A DNA stretch of 64,000 nucleotides from Ephydatia muelleri (lineage: Eukaryota; Porifera; Demospongiae; Spongillida; Spongillidae): assembly GCA_013339895.1 (NCBI GenBank), contig JABACO010000007.1, forward strand, positions 1,737,929 to 1,801,928, read 5' to 3'. Both the position numbers and the translations under genes were made by a program. Every line of letters starts with the position of its first letter. The stretch's first letter is position 1. Of the stretch, positions 32,973 to 51,826 are shown piece by piece. The notes beneath the pieces were generated by a model, which was not told where the DNA came from, searched no databases, and saw only the letters and a list, made by a program, of their open reading frames with translations.

Positions 32973-33244
32973 CTTTAGTGTGAATTGTGATTGGAGTACT
33001 GTAATCCCCGAAGTTCTCCACTTTGGCCCTCACACGTATAGTGTACTCAGTATCTGGTTCTAGAGACGTCAGTTCAGTACTAGTTCTATCCTGAACTTTA
33101 GAAACAGTTCTTTCCCACCCTTCATGGTGTAGCCAACTTGATATTCTGATACGTAGTGATTTAAATCATCTGGAAGCTGCCAAGATATAGTTACAGATGT
33201 GCTACTGATGACATCAGGTTTCAGTTTCAATGGAGGAGGAATTA
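32973..33244 (-). pseudogene. fibronectin type III exon (frameshifted)
   Basis: The exon lies between TTCTTAG and AAG|GTAATT. It encodes IPPPLKLKPDVISSTSVTIS, WQLPDDLNHYVSEYQVGYTM, and after a one-base shift near 33112 LEPDTEYTIRVRAKVENFGD then TPITIHTK: a complete FN3 domain with the conserved Trp and the Tyr-x-Val strand. It is probably the domain upstream of the ROC module of the same gene. Confidence 0.72.
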
Positions 33245-34059
33245 CTAAGAAGGAAGGGGAAAACACTGCATAGGTGCACTGAATTGTGGTCATGAATCAG
33301 TAACAAATTCAATTACGCAGCCAAAACAAATTTCTGTCAAGGACTGTTTTTAGAAATGTTTTGATTTCTATTGTATTCCAATGTTAATAATTCTGTAACT
33401 TTAATGGGTACCAAGTTAAATTACATTTCACCATTCTTTTATGGTATCAAAGCAATTTTGCTTCATAATTGTTGGTTCGATTTGTGCCATCTAAAGAACT
33501 TATTAATTGGGTTTAGCCATCCTGGTACAGTCTGCCCTCGTTAAGAGCGCACTTTTATAAGCATTTCCTCGTGCAGGGGCATATTCTAAATTATATTCAT
33601 AGTTAATGTGGCACGGTACAGTTTTAATGTGTACATGTATAACATGAATTATTCATACAACAAGTACTAAAGATTGAACAATGCATATAGATTTGCACAA
33701 TGAACAAGATCATTGTGCATGCAACAAGCACACTATCCTGATACGGTACAAGATCTGCACATGCATTCAATAAGCTCCGCACGAAAATGTGTGGAAATCT
33801 GCCACACCATTATAAAACACCCTCGGAGGCTCATTTATGCATACATCGTTATTGCTATCTGGTTCAGTATGGCGGAGTACGAGGTTTAAGCCCCAAAAAG
33901 ATGTTGACAAAAAGGGTCTAATAGCTCGCAGGAAAGTGAAAGGCGTCACCCTGAAAAAGTCATAGCCACCGTCAGTGACTGGACAAGGCAGGTGAATGCA
34001 ACGTTTAAAAGGCATGTCTTATGCTACTTGATCCCATGCTGTGGCAGATATGTCACAGA

Positions 34060-34210
34060 CCAAAGTTGGCAGCTTTAAGCTGAGCAACCTTTTGCTTCTG
34101 TTTCTCCCTGTCAACTGTATGTCAGTCATCCAGCCACTCGACCTGGGAACTATTGCTGCATTCAAGGCTCGCTATAAGAGCAAACTGGCATGCTACATGG
34201 TAATGATGTA
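34060..34210 (+). pseudogene. pogo/Tigger-type transposase relic
   Basis: The plus strand reads LSNLLLLFLPVNC, then MSVIQPLDLGTIAAFKARYK and SKLACYMVMM. This corresponds to the C-terminal DDE_1 segment (FLPxNTTSxxQPLDqGxxxxFK) of pogo/Tigger transposases. Only this fragment is seen. Confidence 0.72.
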
Positions 34211-35204
34211 GACCCTACCCAAGACTTGTGAGGACGCTTTCATTAAAAACCATATGGAGAAATGAGCAGTCACCAAAGTTGTAAAAGTTACATTTGTTTT
34301 GGTTCTGAGATTGCATCGCATGATTTCTGTTGAGCATATTTAGATAAACAAAATATGATTTTTTGTGTGATTATACATGATCCATTTTTCTAAAATATTC
34401 AAGAATAAGGACTATTAATTATGTACAGCAAAACCTATACTTGATAATTATTAACTAGTCCAAGATGATACTTCACTTGCGGCAACGGAATCTTGTTGCT
34501 CAGTATCCTCTGTCATTAGATTCTAAATAAAATTATTGTAAGTTTTGGTTGCTGGAGGCAAAATAGTGTTTTCCGTAGACAATTACTGACTAATTACAGT
34601 ATTCCACCAGCTATAAATCTTGAGTCGTGATGGATTTTTCACTTGTAGCAACAGATTCTGGTCCAGTATACAACCAGTGTGTTTTACTGTGGTGAAAACA
34701 TATTTTTCACCTTAACCTGTCGGCCTGGAGGATTTATATAATAATGGTCATTGGTGCTCATGATTCAATGATTACTATTAAAAATGGCAGCCGATGCCAT
34801 AAATGGCATTACTCTTGTAACACCCTCGCTCGTTCCCCGGCCCCATTTGGAATAACTTATAAGCATTGCATTGACATTAATTTCATAATTCGACGCAAAT
34901 AACAACAGCTTAATTTATAATTTCTGCAAGATATTTATAACTAAGACAAAACACATCAAGTCACGTTCTTTTTTCATATACAAGGTCAGTTACAATAGTA
35001 CGTATTACACTCTTGTGTGCGTACCGATACGCTTGCGTTTATGCATGTATGTCTATAAGAAGGCTTGTACATGCATACACCCAACTTTCAATCAACCCTT
35101 ACGTGTGTGTGTGACACAAAAATACACACGCATACACTTACACATGCATATGCATACACTCACATGTAAACAAATGCATGAATACTGTGCATGTTTTTCT
35201 CATA

Positions 35205-35610
35205 CCTCTCGCCACACCAGAGGTTGATGCAATCCAGGAAGTCAAACCGTTCAGACAATTGGACTTCACCAACACTGGCACTCCTCAACACAGCAATCAA
35301 TGTCCTCCAGGTGTAAGGAGGTGACCTACGTCCCTCCCACTCAACAAATATCTTGCGGAATGCTCCACGATAATCATCCAAGCTTTGGTGCTGTGAACGT
35401 ATCGTATCAAGATCAACGAGTGTGACGCCAAGTATGAAGTCCAATCATCTCATACTTGCTGGGAATCACAGCTGCTACATAGCTCATCAGGTCCTGCAAT
35501 GATGGCTCACTGTCCAAGGACACTACAGAAATGGAACCAATGGTATTCACGCGATTTATCACATACCCAACCCACCTGTTGCATTGGGATCTTGTTCTGT
35601 GATACCCCTG
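35205..35610 (-). pseudogene. death-domain exon (frameshifted)
   Basis: The minus strand reads SEPSLQDLMSYVAAVIPSKY, then after a one-base shift near 35436 LGVTLVDLDTIRSQHQSLDD, YRGAFRKIFVEWEGR and YTWRTLIAVLRSASVGE, up to a GT donor. The pattern (W/Y...LG.L...I.....D...F..W.....TW..LI..LRS..VG) is that of a death domain. It is on the same strand and 2 kb upstream of the FN3 exon. It may be the N terminus of the same ROCO-type gene; that link is inference. Confidence 0.6.
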
Positions 35611-35649
35611 TACATATCCAAAAGAGAGGGTAGTGTAAGTTATAATCAC

Positions 35650-37150
35650 AGAACATTGATATGTTTGGACAACCGATTCAAACGCCGAGCAAAGAGTTGC
35701 AGTAGTTACATTGAATCACATTGCACTTATCATGCAATGTCTACTTGAAGACAGTTGTGTAGTTTTGTCGCATTCTACTCCATAGACATCAGTGTTCTCC
35801 CTTACGGGAGGCCATGGCAATGGGCATACATTGGGGCACACATTTAGACAAAGTTTTGTAGTTTATAGACTGTGTGTAGTGTGATAGCAAACAGGTATGT
35901 ATATGTATATATATGGAAGTTCCATGACAAGAAGAAATTGATACCTGCCCTTCAAGATAAAACACACAGCATGTAATGACATTAACCTTAGGTTACCTCA
36001 TACAATTATTCATACACATGAGTTTAGCTTTCCAACATCGTGTTTATATTGTTTGTACTAAGGATAACAATTGCCTTTGTATGGGAAGGCACTACTAAGC
36101 ACTCAAATTTAGAGGCAAGGTGCATTAATAAAAGGGTATGGTGCCCATAAAAAAGAGCAAGGCATTCATAAAAATTGCAAGGTTAAACCTTGCTAGAACT
36201 GGCTACATGTAGGAAGAACACTGTATATTCACCATGTTCAGATTACTGACAGGACACTTTACTTCGAAGTGACTAGTGCCCTACAGGATTAGTGTTGAGT
36301 AATAGGAGGGGATAGTTTACTGTGGAAAGGAACTTTATATACTAGTTGGGAGGAAATAAATTTTTAATGCTTGCTTGAATTCAAACAATAACCCCATATG
36401 ATATTAAAATTTTAACAACCCAGATGCATGGGCTAAACAATTATCAACAAGTAGCTAAAATAATGGTATCTCTAGTGAATATCCCATTCCGCACTTTCCT
36501 TTTCAGTGATCCCAGTATTGTCAACTCACTCATGAACAATGAATCAGAATGATCATTGGAATGTAAACCGCAAAATCATTTGGCCGAGCTAGATTCTGAA
36601 CCTGGTAAACTATGGAAAGCCACCAAATGAGTCAATAATCGATTGCAACAAAATCGTATGCCTTTTTCATTCAATCTTGCAACAATCGACTGCTTTTGAC
36701 ATTCGATGTTGCAATCATGTAATCAATGATAGGTTGATCGATAATCGGTCGATAATTCCATCATAGATTGTCATCTACAGTCCCGGCTCGCAACAAAGGA
36801 AAATTACAGACATTTATAGCTTACGTTGCACCCACTAACTGCATTTGCGTGAAAGCCTAAGGAAACTGTTGAGGCAGATTCTGGTTTAGGATTAACAGTA
36901 AAACACTAACTAAAAGCATATACAGTGGCAACCTTTCAACTACTCACACAATACATAGCTCAGCACTGCTACCTTCATGAACCTGCATATAGACGAACGA
37001 TACGCGACAATACACAGGCGTGCATAGTTAGCACACGGCAAATCCCAGAATTGAAGAACTTACTCGTTCTTATACCTGCTAAATGAAAACGACTCGTAGA
37101 GCAGGGAGCCGAAAATTGCACTATCATTGCACTTAATTGTATATGAACCA
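35650..37150. other. no gene recognised
   Basis: AT-rich unique sequence. Around 36630-36760 there are repeated ATCGATTG/CAATCGAT-type motifs in both orientations, without clear element ends. Confidence 0.5.
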
Positions 37151-37160
37151 AACATGAGAA

Positions 37161-37546
37161 TTATGCACCAAAATAGGAACGTGGTCATTTGATCCGAATT
37201 GAAGAATTCTCAATTGCCCACGTGGCTATAAGTAGGAAGCCAGTAACGAATACCAATACCATATAGCTTTGTGAACATGGTAGCTCCAAATAACGCCTGC
37301 AACTTCATAAGATGCAAGGACTGCACCAGCCATCATTAAGAAAATTCGGGTTAATTTATTACGGTAACCATATGGTATGTGAAAGGAATTCGATAGTTGA
37401 TGCTAGAGGTACGTGTACGTGAGTTTGACTTTAAGTCTTGGGATTCGTTCCTGGCTTCCTACTTATAGCCACCTGGGGCAGTTGTGAATTCTTCAATTCG
37501 AAGACAAAATCGATCAAATGTCCACGTTCCTATTTTGATGCATGAT
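37161..37546. mobile_element. foldback (MITE-like) element, about 386 bp
   Basis: The left arm 37161-about 37255 (TGCACCAAAATAGGAACGTG through GGCTATAAGTAGGAAGCCAG) is the reverse complement of about 37440-37546 (CTGGCTTCCTACTTATAGCC through CACGTTCCTATTTTGATGCA). The unique centre is about 185 bp. No coding sequence. Confidence 0.85.
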
Positions 37547-37549
37547 TTG

Positions 37550-39785
37550 CAGGATAACGCGCTTTGATGGAAAGTCTCATATCCAGAAATCGAAGGACAT
37601 TCGGATTTACATACGTTTCGTTTTGGAATTTTTGTCCTTGATATCTTACAAGAAAGTTACCCAGTATCAATTTTTGAAATTGAGTTGAATAATAAGTTCA
37701 GACTATTCAAGCAAATAAATTACAAAACCTCGTTTGCGTGTACACGAATTTTTTGTGTTTGATTGTTTGTAGACAACCAAAAATGCAAAAGTAGTTGCAA
37801 CCTCTGAAACGTGCTCATCTAAATCAAATAGCATTGGAAACAGCAATAATATAATCATCTGTCACTTCGACTTGATTAAAAGGGCTTTTCCGTAAACATG
37901 TACACAAATCGTTTTCCCAATGTTATTCCAATGCTAATACTTCTTGCTCCTCAACTGATACTGGAGGTGCAAAGCAAATATATATATTAAGATACATTTT
38001 ACTATTTTTTGATGGTATCCATAGTTCTTGTTTTATACTTGTCACTTCAATGAATTTTAAAGATCAGTTACCGTTACTAGCTTTATAATTATATTAACGC
38101 TATGACAACTTGATTTTTAATTAGTTTCATACTATTAATAAAAATAGCAGTTTTGAATGCTTCTCCGACTATAACTATTTGCTCGTGATGGGGTAGAGAA
38201 AAACAGGTGGTGAATCTCAGTTTGTGCCTACATAACGGTACAATAAGGTTGTATTCTTATACGCCTCTGTAACGACTCTGAATGACGTTCCTTTTAGCAT
38301 GGGACTCTGTCAGGGGCGGATCATGTGCCTCAGCTGGAGCAGGAGAACAGGAAAAGCGCTGAAGTTGTCTTGAAAGAGGTTGACATTGTGTCCCTCTTGT
38401 CGTGGACGTGTATATAGCCGAGGCTGAATGAAATCACCGGCATGAATTAATTGCTAGGCGCCTGGCTATCCACTCTCAAGTGCCCAAGCACTCCATGACA
38501 AATTGACTTATGAACATGATGCTATTTTCGTTTAGTAATCGGTAATAATAAATCATTTACTCGTACAACATGTGACGTCAAATAAACAAATAGCTACATA
38601 GTTATGTACTACCCAGTGGAGAGAATTGTTGGGCAGCGGAGAAAGGTATGCTTCATGCAGGTCTTCGATTATGTAGGTTTTATCGCATTGCATAGGGTGG
38701 AAATCTAGAGTTCTTGGTCGTATGGCAGGACTGTCAAAGCATTCATTGCCGCAGCAAGTTAGTTCTAATCTCTTCATCATGCATTACCATGCATGCAATT
38801 GAGAGCTGGTTTCGCGTATACATGTATATGGGTAAACTGCACTTCAAAGCATTCATTACTGCTGCAGTGCAGTCATGCTATCTTGCACCGTATTGTCTTG
38901 CATAATGCACAATTAACTTAACTTAATTAATTGCAGACTATGACAGCATAATTGGATCATGCACCATCAACCGCATGTATCGCAATGCATGCATGCACGG
39001 ATAATGCTCGTAACTAGTGAACATGAACAAGAAAAGCGTGGAAATTGTAACTGAGCGTTGTCCGAGGTTACCAGGCAATAGAGTCTATATAAAAATCGCC
39101 GAGCTTTTTTATGCATACTGATAGAACTTACGTATAAGCATTGAAACATACACCACTTTGAAAGTTAATGCCGCAAGTGCTACTGACAAAGTGAATGACA
39201 TGAGGCATATCCCACTGGGTTCGAGCAAGGATTGTAATAGTTAATAATCCTTGGTTAGAGCTACTGCTGGTTCAAGTAGACAACGATAAATTAAAAGAAC
39301 AGATCACATTGCACACTGCCATGAGGCATAACAGATATATTGTGTGCACACATGATTTTGGTCAGTCCCTATCGGCATGCGTTGCATGATTTATTTATCA
39401 ACTAACTGACTTTTCAATCCATGCACATATGCGTGGGCGTACCGCAGTAGCCACACCCTCACGCTGAAGCCGTGGCACGCTGTATTATAAACTTTTGTTA
39501 TTTTACTGTTTAATTATACCACATTTAAATCAATGTGAACCAAAGTTTCATCGTAGACGTCATGAATTATTAAAAGGTATTAACATGATATTTAAATATC
39601 TTGCGTCATCTTTTAAATACATTTATGAATAAATTTTTAATTATGTATGGTTGAAATTAATTTAAATTTAGTAAAAGGGTGCTTAATATTTTTTTCACGA
39701 AAAATGCATATAATAATCAAATCGATTTTTAGAGTATATTAAACATGTTTGAAATTGAATGTGGAAAAAAACAACAGGATGACCG
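37550..39785. other. no gene recognised
   Basis: AT-rich sequence without a credible exon, repeat boundary or RNA gene that I can support. Confidence 0.5.
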
Positions 39786-39788
39786 CGT

Positions 39789-40740
39789 ATGTATGGGCCA
39801 TTTCTGGATATGCTTAAAGACAAATTTACAGCCAGCCAGTCGTATCATGAAAAACTTCAGATATTGACTTTGTCAACATTCACAATCGAAGAAACTCCAA
39901 GCATCAAAGCATCAAACTACATGGTCAAGAAAAGTCGAAAGCTGAAGCGGATGAAAGGAATTATGTCAATTCCTGACAACATGTCTAAGGGTCGGAAAAT
40001 ATCCGATGCTCTTAAATCTGAAGTAGCAGCATTTACAAGTCTGACGAGGTGTCAAGACCTATGCCCTGATAGGAAAGATCCGGTTAGTGTTCGTGTGATA
40101 AATGGGGAGAAGGAAAGGAAACAAAAGAGGCTTGTTTTAGCTAACTTAACTCTTTCGTGGGCAACAGAGCAATATTGCGCCGCAGGTGCTATACACTAAA
40201 GCCACTCTGTTTATCTAAATAATTAAACACTTTGTGGTCAACAACATATTGATCAGTTTGTTTCTGGTCATATAGTGTAAGTTGTTTGCTAACTACGTTT
40301 TCCTGCAATGCGCAACACTTTTCTTTGCACAACATGTGCATGCATGTGTACCTTAAAATTGGCTTTGCCCGCGAAAGAGTTAAATAGGGTTTGCTCAGAT
40401 TTTATGGCTTCACATCCAAATGATAATATAAACATTCGCTTCCCTTCGTCCTGTATGGTGCATTTTGGCTGATTCACCTGGCACACATTCTGTATGTGTT
40501 TGTGTGTACCACCAAAACCCAAAACTTATGCTTCAGACATTAACTAAAGAGCTTGATCTCATAGACTGCATCAAGGTATGTGTACGTCATCAAACATCAG
40601 AAAAGTGCATGATGAACAAGTGCGAATTATGTCCTGGTAAGGAAGGAGTGGTAGGTCTGCTAAGTGGCTTAGAGGAGTTGGATTTCTCTGATGAAATCAC
40701 ATACCAACAGTGGGTGACTACTGATAGATGCAATTAGTGC
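39789..40740 (+). pseudogene. relic of a repetitive metazoan gene family of unknown function
   Basis: Segments in order are MYGPFLDMLKDKFTASQSYH, KLQILTLSTFTIEETPSIKA, KSRKLKRMKGIMSIPDNMSK, DPVSVRVINGEKERKQKRLV; then after broken sequence KIGFARE, and FASLRPVWCILADSPGTHSV, CVCVYHQNPKLMLQ, DLIDCIKVCV, CMMNKCELCPG. The signature GTHSVCVC.YHQN.KLM with upstream SLRP.WC and downstream C...C..CPG is one I have met in repetitive cnidarian and fish proteins of unknown function. Several frame breaks occur between 40140 and 40450. Function unknown. Confidence 0.6.
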
Positions 40741-41438
40741 ATCGTTTGAGCCCCGTTTTACAATTTAACAGCTTTATATTTCCACCAGAGTTCTGGTTGC
40801 CGAAGTTCAGACTTACAGCCTGCTCTGTTTTAGGATGAATTTTATTAAAACGATGCAGTTATGATCGGTTTATTAGCATTATGGCACAGAAGTCGATGGT
40901 AGCACTACTCAAACTGAAAACGGCTCTTTTCAGAACCAAGCATCATCCAGCAGTGAAAAAAGGCCAAAGCGCAAGCAAAGGGATAGAGCACACCTGGGCA
41001 TCGGTGCAGCAGACAAAGCTCTGAGGTCCAGCCCCAGTACTTTTTGGATACACTCTATCGCTGTAACATGTCCATGCAGTGAAGTAGTTTACTCCGTAAC
41101 AGCTTGATGATGGCCAGAGGCGGTACCAGTACTAGATCCAAATCATTTGTCTTATCCAACGTAGGCCACACTATAGCATGGCTCACTTTGGATTGTAGTA
41201 CAACAACTAACAACAACAGTGCATGCAGCTTAAGCGTCCAATCCATTATACCAAGTATGCAATCTCCCCCAATCCTCTCTATTCACACTGCTACCGCATA
41301 TACATGTATGCCCCTACATGTACAACTTTCTTCATACTCGTTACCCACATACCTTCCATCTGCCTTTGCTGCAGTGAAGAGCTTGGTCAGATCTGAAAAT
41401 GCAGTGATCAGTACAACTTCATTGCAGGGTAGGCTTAC

Positions 41439-43055
41439 CTTCCTCAGCAATCTTCAAGACCTGCTGACTGTGTCCATCCACCACCAGCAGACCTCCTCCT
41501 GATAGCAACAATGTCTCCACCCATGAACACTCAAATGGTAGGTCTCCTATGTGCATCCACTTCTGATCAGCATCATGGAAGGCATAGATGGCAGATGTCT
41601 TCTTTGTACAATTCCGGTCTTCTGCCCCTCCAACAGCAAGGAGCACATCACCAACCACACATACTGATGAGTACATGTATGGCACATCTGGTAGCTTCCT
41701 CCAGATAGATCGCTGTGCATCAAAGGTGGAACTAGTCTACATGCAGTGAATGTTGTGTGCACATGTGTGTGGTAGAAAATAGGTGGAGATGGGTAACATG
41801 TGTGAATCTGTACATACATGTGCATATGTACCGTAGTAACATGTAGTGTACACTACTGTGGGTACTGAGTGTGCATCATGTACAGATATAGTAGGTTCTG
41901 CACTAGTAGGTTGGTTAACTGGCTGGCAAGCCAGGTAATCCATCCTCCTTGTGGGGCTTGGAGAGGTAAATACCGAGCGTACTACAAGCAGCAAAACCAC
42001 TGGATGACATCACTCAGGTGGGTCAATACCATTAATCATATTCATAAAATTGTTGAGAGAGTAGTAGTGAATACAACAAATGTTAGATATTGCTGATAGT
42101 CATACCACACAAATAAATTGCTTTTACGCCCAATGACAGGCATGTAGTGAGAATTGCACACCATGATGAGTATCAAACACAATCACCTCTTATACCAAAT
42201 CCATGGTGCGTGGGCAATGTGTGTCTCTATCACCAGATGCACACACATGCCCTATATATCCACTGTGTGATAAGAACAACCATGCATGTATGTTAACTGT
42301 GTCAACGTGGGTGTGCACTTGTGTATGTGGTATGTGTGTGTGTGTGCGTGTGTTCTGTGTGTATGCATGTGTGTGTGTATGCATCATCATGTGTGTGTAT
42401 GTGTGTATGCATGTGTGTGAGTGTGTTTGTGTGGTATATTATGCATTCGCAGGTCAGCTACACACAAGTTAAACAAAGGGACAGGGATGCTGCACAATGC
42501 TCAGTGGCTCACCAGTTCATGGATGTCGGCATACCACACTGCTTTGTCCATGCCCACGCCTCCCATCACGAAGACCTTGTCCCCATTGACCACTGCTGAC
42601 ATCGCCCCACATGGCTGAGGAAGTGATGGTCCTCTGTGCCAGGTCTGTGTATTGCCGTCATACACCTGAACATCGTTCACGAACCTCCTTCCGTCACCTT
42701 GCCCTCCCATCACCACCATACCACCTCCACTAACACTGACTACACAGGAAAATGCAAATCCCACCGACATGTTAGACATGAGGGACCATCTCCCTTCTCT
42801 TAACTTCATCACCGCCTTACTATAAGCACCTCCCTTCAAGCCTCCAACGCTCACCAGCCCTGTCCCGCACACTGCTAGTCTGGCCCCAATCTCACCATCA
42901 GCCACTTCGTTCCACCTAGAACTCGCCTCATCTAAGACGTGCACTCTTCCTCCTCCCCACGTGACCCTACCCTCTACCTCCACAAGACCACCACCACAAA
43001 CATACCCTCGACCGCCTCGCTCAGGTACCATTGCGCATTTTTTGAAACCGACCAT
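41439..43055 (-). CDS. kelch-repeat protein (two exons visible)
   Basis: Kelch β-propellers act as protein-interaction modules. Exon 1 (43055-42513) starts MVGFKKCAMVPERGGRGYVC and ends YADIHEL at CTG|GTGAGC. Exon 2 (41736-41439) starts TSSTFDAQRSIWRKLPDVPY after GCATGTAG and ends IAEEG at AAG|GTAAGC. Blade motifs are visible: double Gly (VVMGGQGD, VFVMGGVG, LLAVGGAED) and conserved W about six residues after an aromatic (VYDGNTQTWHRGPSLP; AFHDADQKWMHIGDLP). About four to five blades are covered, fewer than a full propeller. No BTB domain precedes the ATG. The final exon was not found. A (TG)n repeat lies in the intron. Confidence 0.82.
42321..42435. repeat. (TG)n microsatellite
   Basis: GTGTGTATGC-type repeats in the kelch intron. 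Confidence 0.9.
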
Positions 43056-43059
43056 TTTT

Positions 43060-43647
43060 TATGCTCTGAAAAAAAAAGTGATTCGTTTTAAATACAAAGC
43101 GAATCTTTAGCCTAGTAAATTAGCAGCTAGGTCGTATCCGGATGCACAACACGTAGGGCCGCACACCACACACTGCAGGCACTAAATTAAAGGCTAATCA
43201 GAGAGAACTTGGTGCCAATGACGTGGTCCGGACCCTCCAGCTGTGTAAGTTGTGCAAGGCTTCCTACCGCTAGTGTGTTGGGAAGGTTGCCGCACTGCCG
43301 TTCCAACACTCAGAGCTTCTTTCATCAACTCAAAACTAGACACCTCAAGTCTCTCTGCCACACAGCGGACACATTCTCACCGTGTAGTTTCTATTTGGCA
43401 ACACTCTGACTGCAAAATGGACTCAACATTAAAGAATACACTCTTTCCTTAAATGGATCGATGTTTGTCAACCACAGTGCGCATGCGTGAACGCCCCCCC
43501 CCCGTGTCCTTGTTTACTGCCTCATAAATTCTGAGGAGCGCTAAGAGTATCTCATCGCGCATGCCCACTCACTAAAGGCTGCGCCGCGTACCGCCATGCC
43601 ATGCCTTTAATCTCAACCAAATGTCGCCCGCCTGGTTGTCTTCATAG
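43060..43647. other. upstream region of the kelch gene, nothing further recognised
   Basis: No TATA box or RNA gene is evident. There is a C run at 43494-43503. Confidence 0.4.
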
Positions 43648-43905
43648 TCTCGTACCCAGACCCACATCGCAACTGCGGATGGATTACATCACCGCTACGC
43701 GCGTTGCGGTGGTGTAATCCGCAGCTGCGATGTGGAATACACGCATACTGGACACGACACCATATGGGATCGTTTCCGCGAAAAGGGACCTAACGCATAG
43801 ATTTTCAAAATTCGAAATTCTAGAAGTCTGAAATGTACTCTATACCTTGCTTCTTACGCACTGAGAATCGGAGTATCTGTCGTAAAGGCTCTGAATTTAT
43901 GTTCG
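43648..43905. repeat. dispersed repeat with palindromic end
   Basis: TCTCGTACCCAGACCCACAT begins a foldback (about 43664-43735, CACATCGCAACTGCGGAT.. with ..ATCCGCAGCTGCGATGTG). A block at 43824-43900 (CTTACGCACTGAGAATCGGA) is shared with 17683-17760. Confidence 0.78.
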
Positions 43906-44246
43906 TTTTATTTATTTATTTATATTTTTATTCCCAATGCAGATGCAATCTGAATCAGAGATAATATATAGATATTATCTCTGTCTGAATGCAAATTTCC
44001 CTTTCCTCTCCCCACCCCTCCCCCAAAATAAATAAAACAACATGTACAGTATTTCCAGCTCGTAAACAGATTGAATTAAGCATAGACTCAGATAATATGT
44101 CGTGTTCATGAACACGCGCGTACATGTACGTCTGTTGCGAACTTGCGTGCGCAAAAATATGATTTTAAAAAAAAAAAAAAAAAAAAAAACTCATCCCATA
44201 TAACGATTGCCCCTAACTAATCAATCAGGAGGGTTTTCCCCCTTCG

Positions 44247-50261
<6,015 letters not shown>

Positions 50262-50400
50262 AACTGATACGATGGTGTGGTTTATTTAGAGCTTCACGTT
50301 CGAAAGGTGCCGCCCAGCTGTATAAACGAATATCCAAGCCAGTACGGGTAGAGACAGGAAGAACTGAAGGACGATGCGTTACATGAGGAAGCAAATTTGT

Positions 50401-51400
50401 NNNNNNNNNNNNNNNNNNNNNNNNNNNNNNNNNNNNNNNNNNNNNNNNNNNNNNNNNNNNNNNNNNNNNNNNNNNNNNNNNNNNNNNNNNNNNNNNNNNN
50501 NNNNNNNNNNNNNNNNNNNNNNNNNNNNNNNNNNNNNNNNNNNNNNNNNNNNNNNNNNNNNNNNNNNNNNNNNNNNNNNNNNNNNNNNNNNNNNNNNNNN
50601 NNNNNNNNNNNNNNNNNNNNNNNNNNNNNNNNNNNNNNNNNNNNNNNNNNNNNNNNNNNNNNNNNNNNNNNNNNNNNNNNNNNNNNNNNNNNNNNNNNNN
50701 NNNNNNNNNNNNNNNNNNNNNNNNNNNNNNNNNNNNNNNNNNNNNNNNNNNNNNNNNNNNNNNNNNNNNNNNNNNNNNNNNNNNNNNNNNNNNNNNNNNN
50801 NNNNNNNNNNNNNNNNNNNNNNNNNNNNNNNNNNNNNNNNNNNNNNNNNNNNNNNNNNNNNNNNNNNNNNNNNNNNNNNNNNNNNNNNNNNNNNNNNNNN
50901 NNNNNNNNNNNNNNNNNNNNNNNNNNNNNNNNNNNNNNNNNNNNNNNNNNNNNNNNNNNNNNNNNNNNNNNNNNNNNNNNNNNNNNNNNNNNNNNNNNNN
51001 NNNNNNNNNNNNNNNNNNNNNNNNNNNNNNNNNNNNNNNNNNNNNNNNNNNNNNNNNNNNNNNNNNNNNNNNNNNNNNNNNNNNNNNNNNNNNNNNNNNN
51101 NNNNNNNNNNNNNNNNNNNNNNNNNNNNNNNNNNNNNNNNNNNNNNNNNNNNNNNNNNNNNNNNNNNNNNNNNNNNNNNNNNNNNNNNNNNNNNNNNNNN
51201 NNNNNNNNNNNNNNNNNNNNNNNNNNNNNNNNNNNNNNNNNNNNNNNNNNNNNNNNNNNNNNNNNNNNNNNNNNNNNNNNNNNNNNNNNNNNNNNNNNNN
51301 NNNNNNNNNNNNNNNNNNNNNNNNNNNNNNNNNNNNNNNNNNNNNNNNNNNNNNNNNNNNNNNNNNNNNNNNNNNNNNNNNNNNNNNNNNNNNNNNNNNN
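50401..51400. other. assembly gap, 1000 N
   Basis: Exactly 1000 N, bounded on the right by a CT tract. Confidence 1.
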
Positions 51401-51735
<335 letters not shown>

Positions 51736-51826
51736 TTCCTAGCTCCCCTCTACCTCGATCGTGTGGCGCGTGAATTTCCAGACGAGCTTATAGTAGACAA
51801 CCCGAGCCTTCAAGGGCACTCCAATA

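Noticed and set aside
33470..33500. tRNA-like GGTTCGATT box
   Set aside because: No matching A box, acceptor stem or cloverleaf nearby; no tRNA found in the window.
41055..41430. Further kelch exon downstream of 41439
   Set aside because: No kelch motif or consistent acceptor is seen; the 63-codon open frame there is hydrophobic and unmatched.
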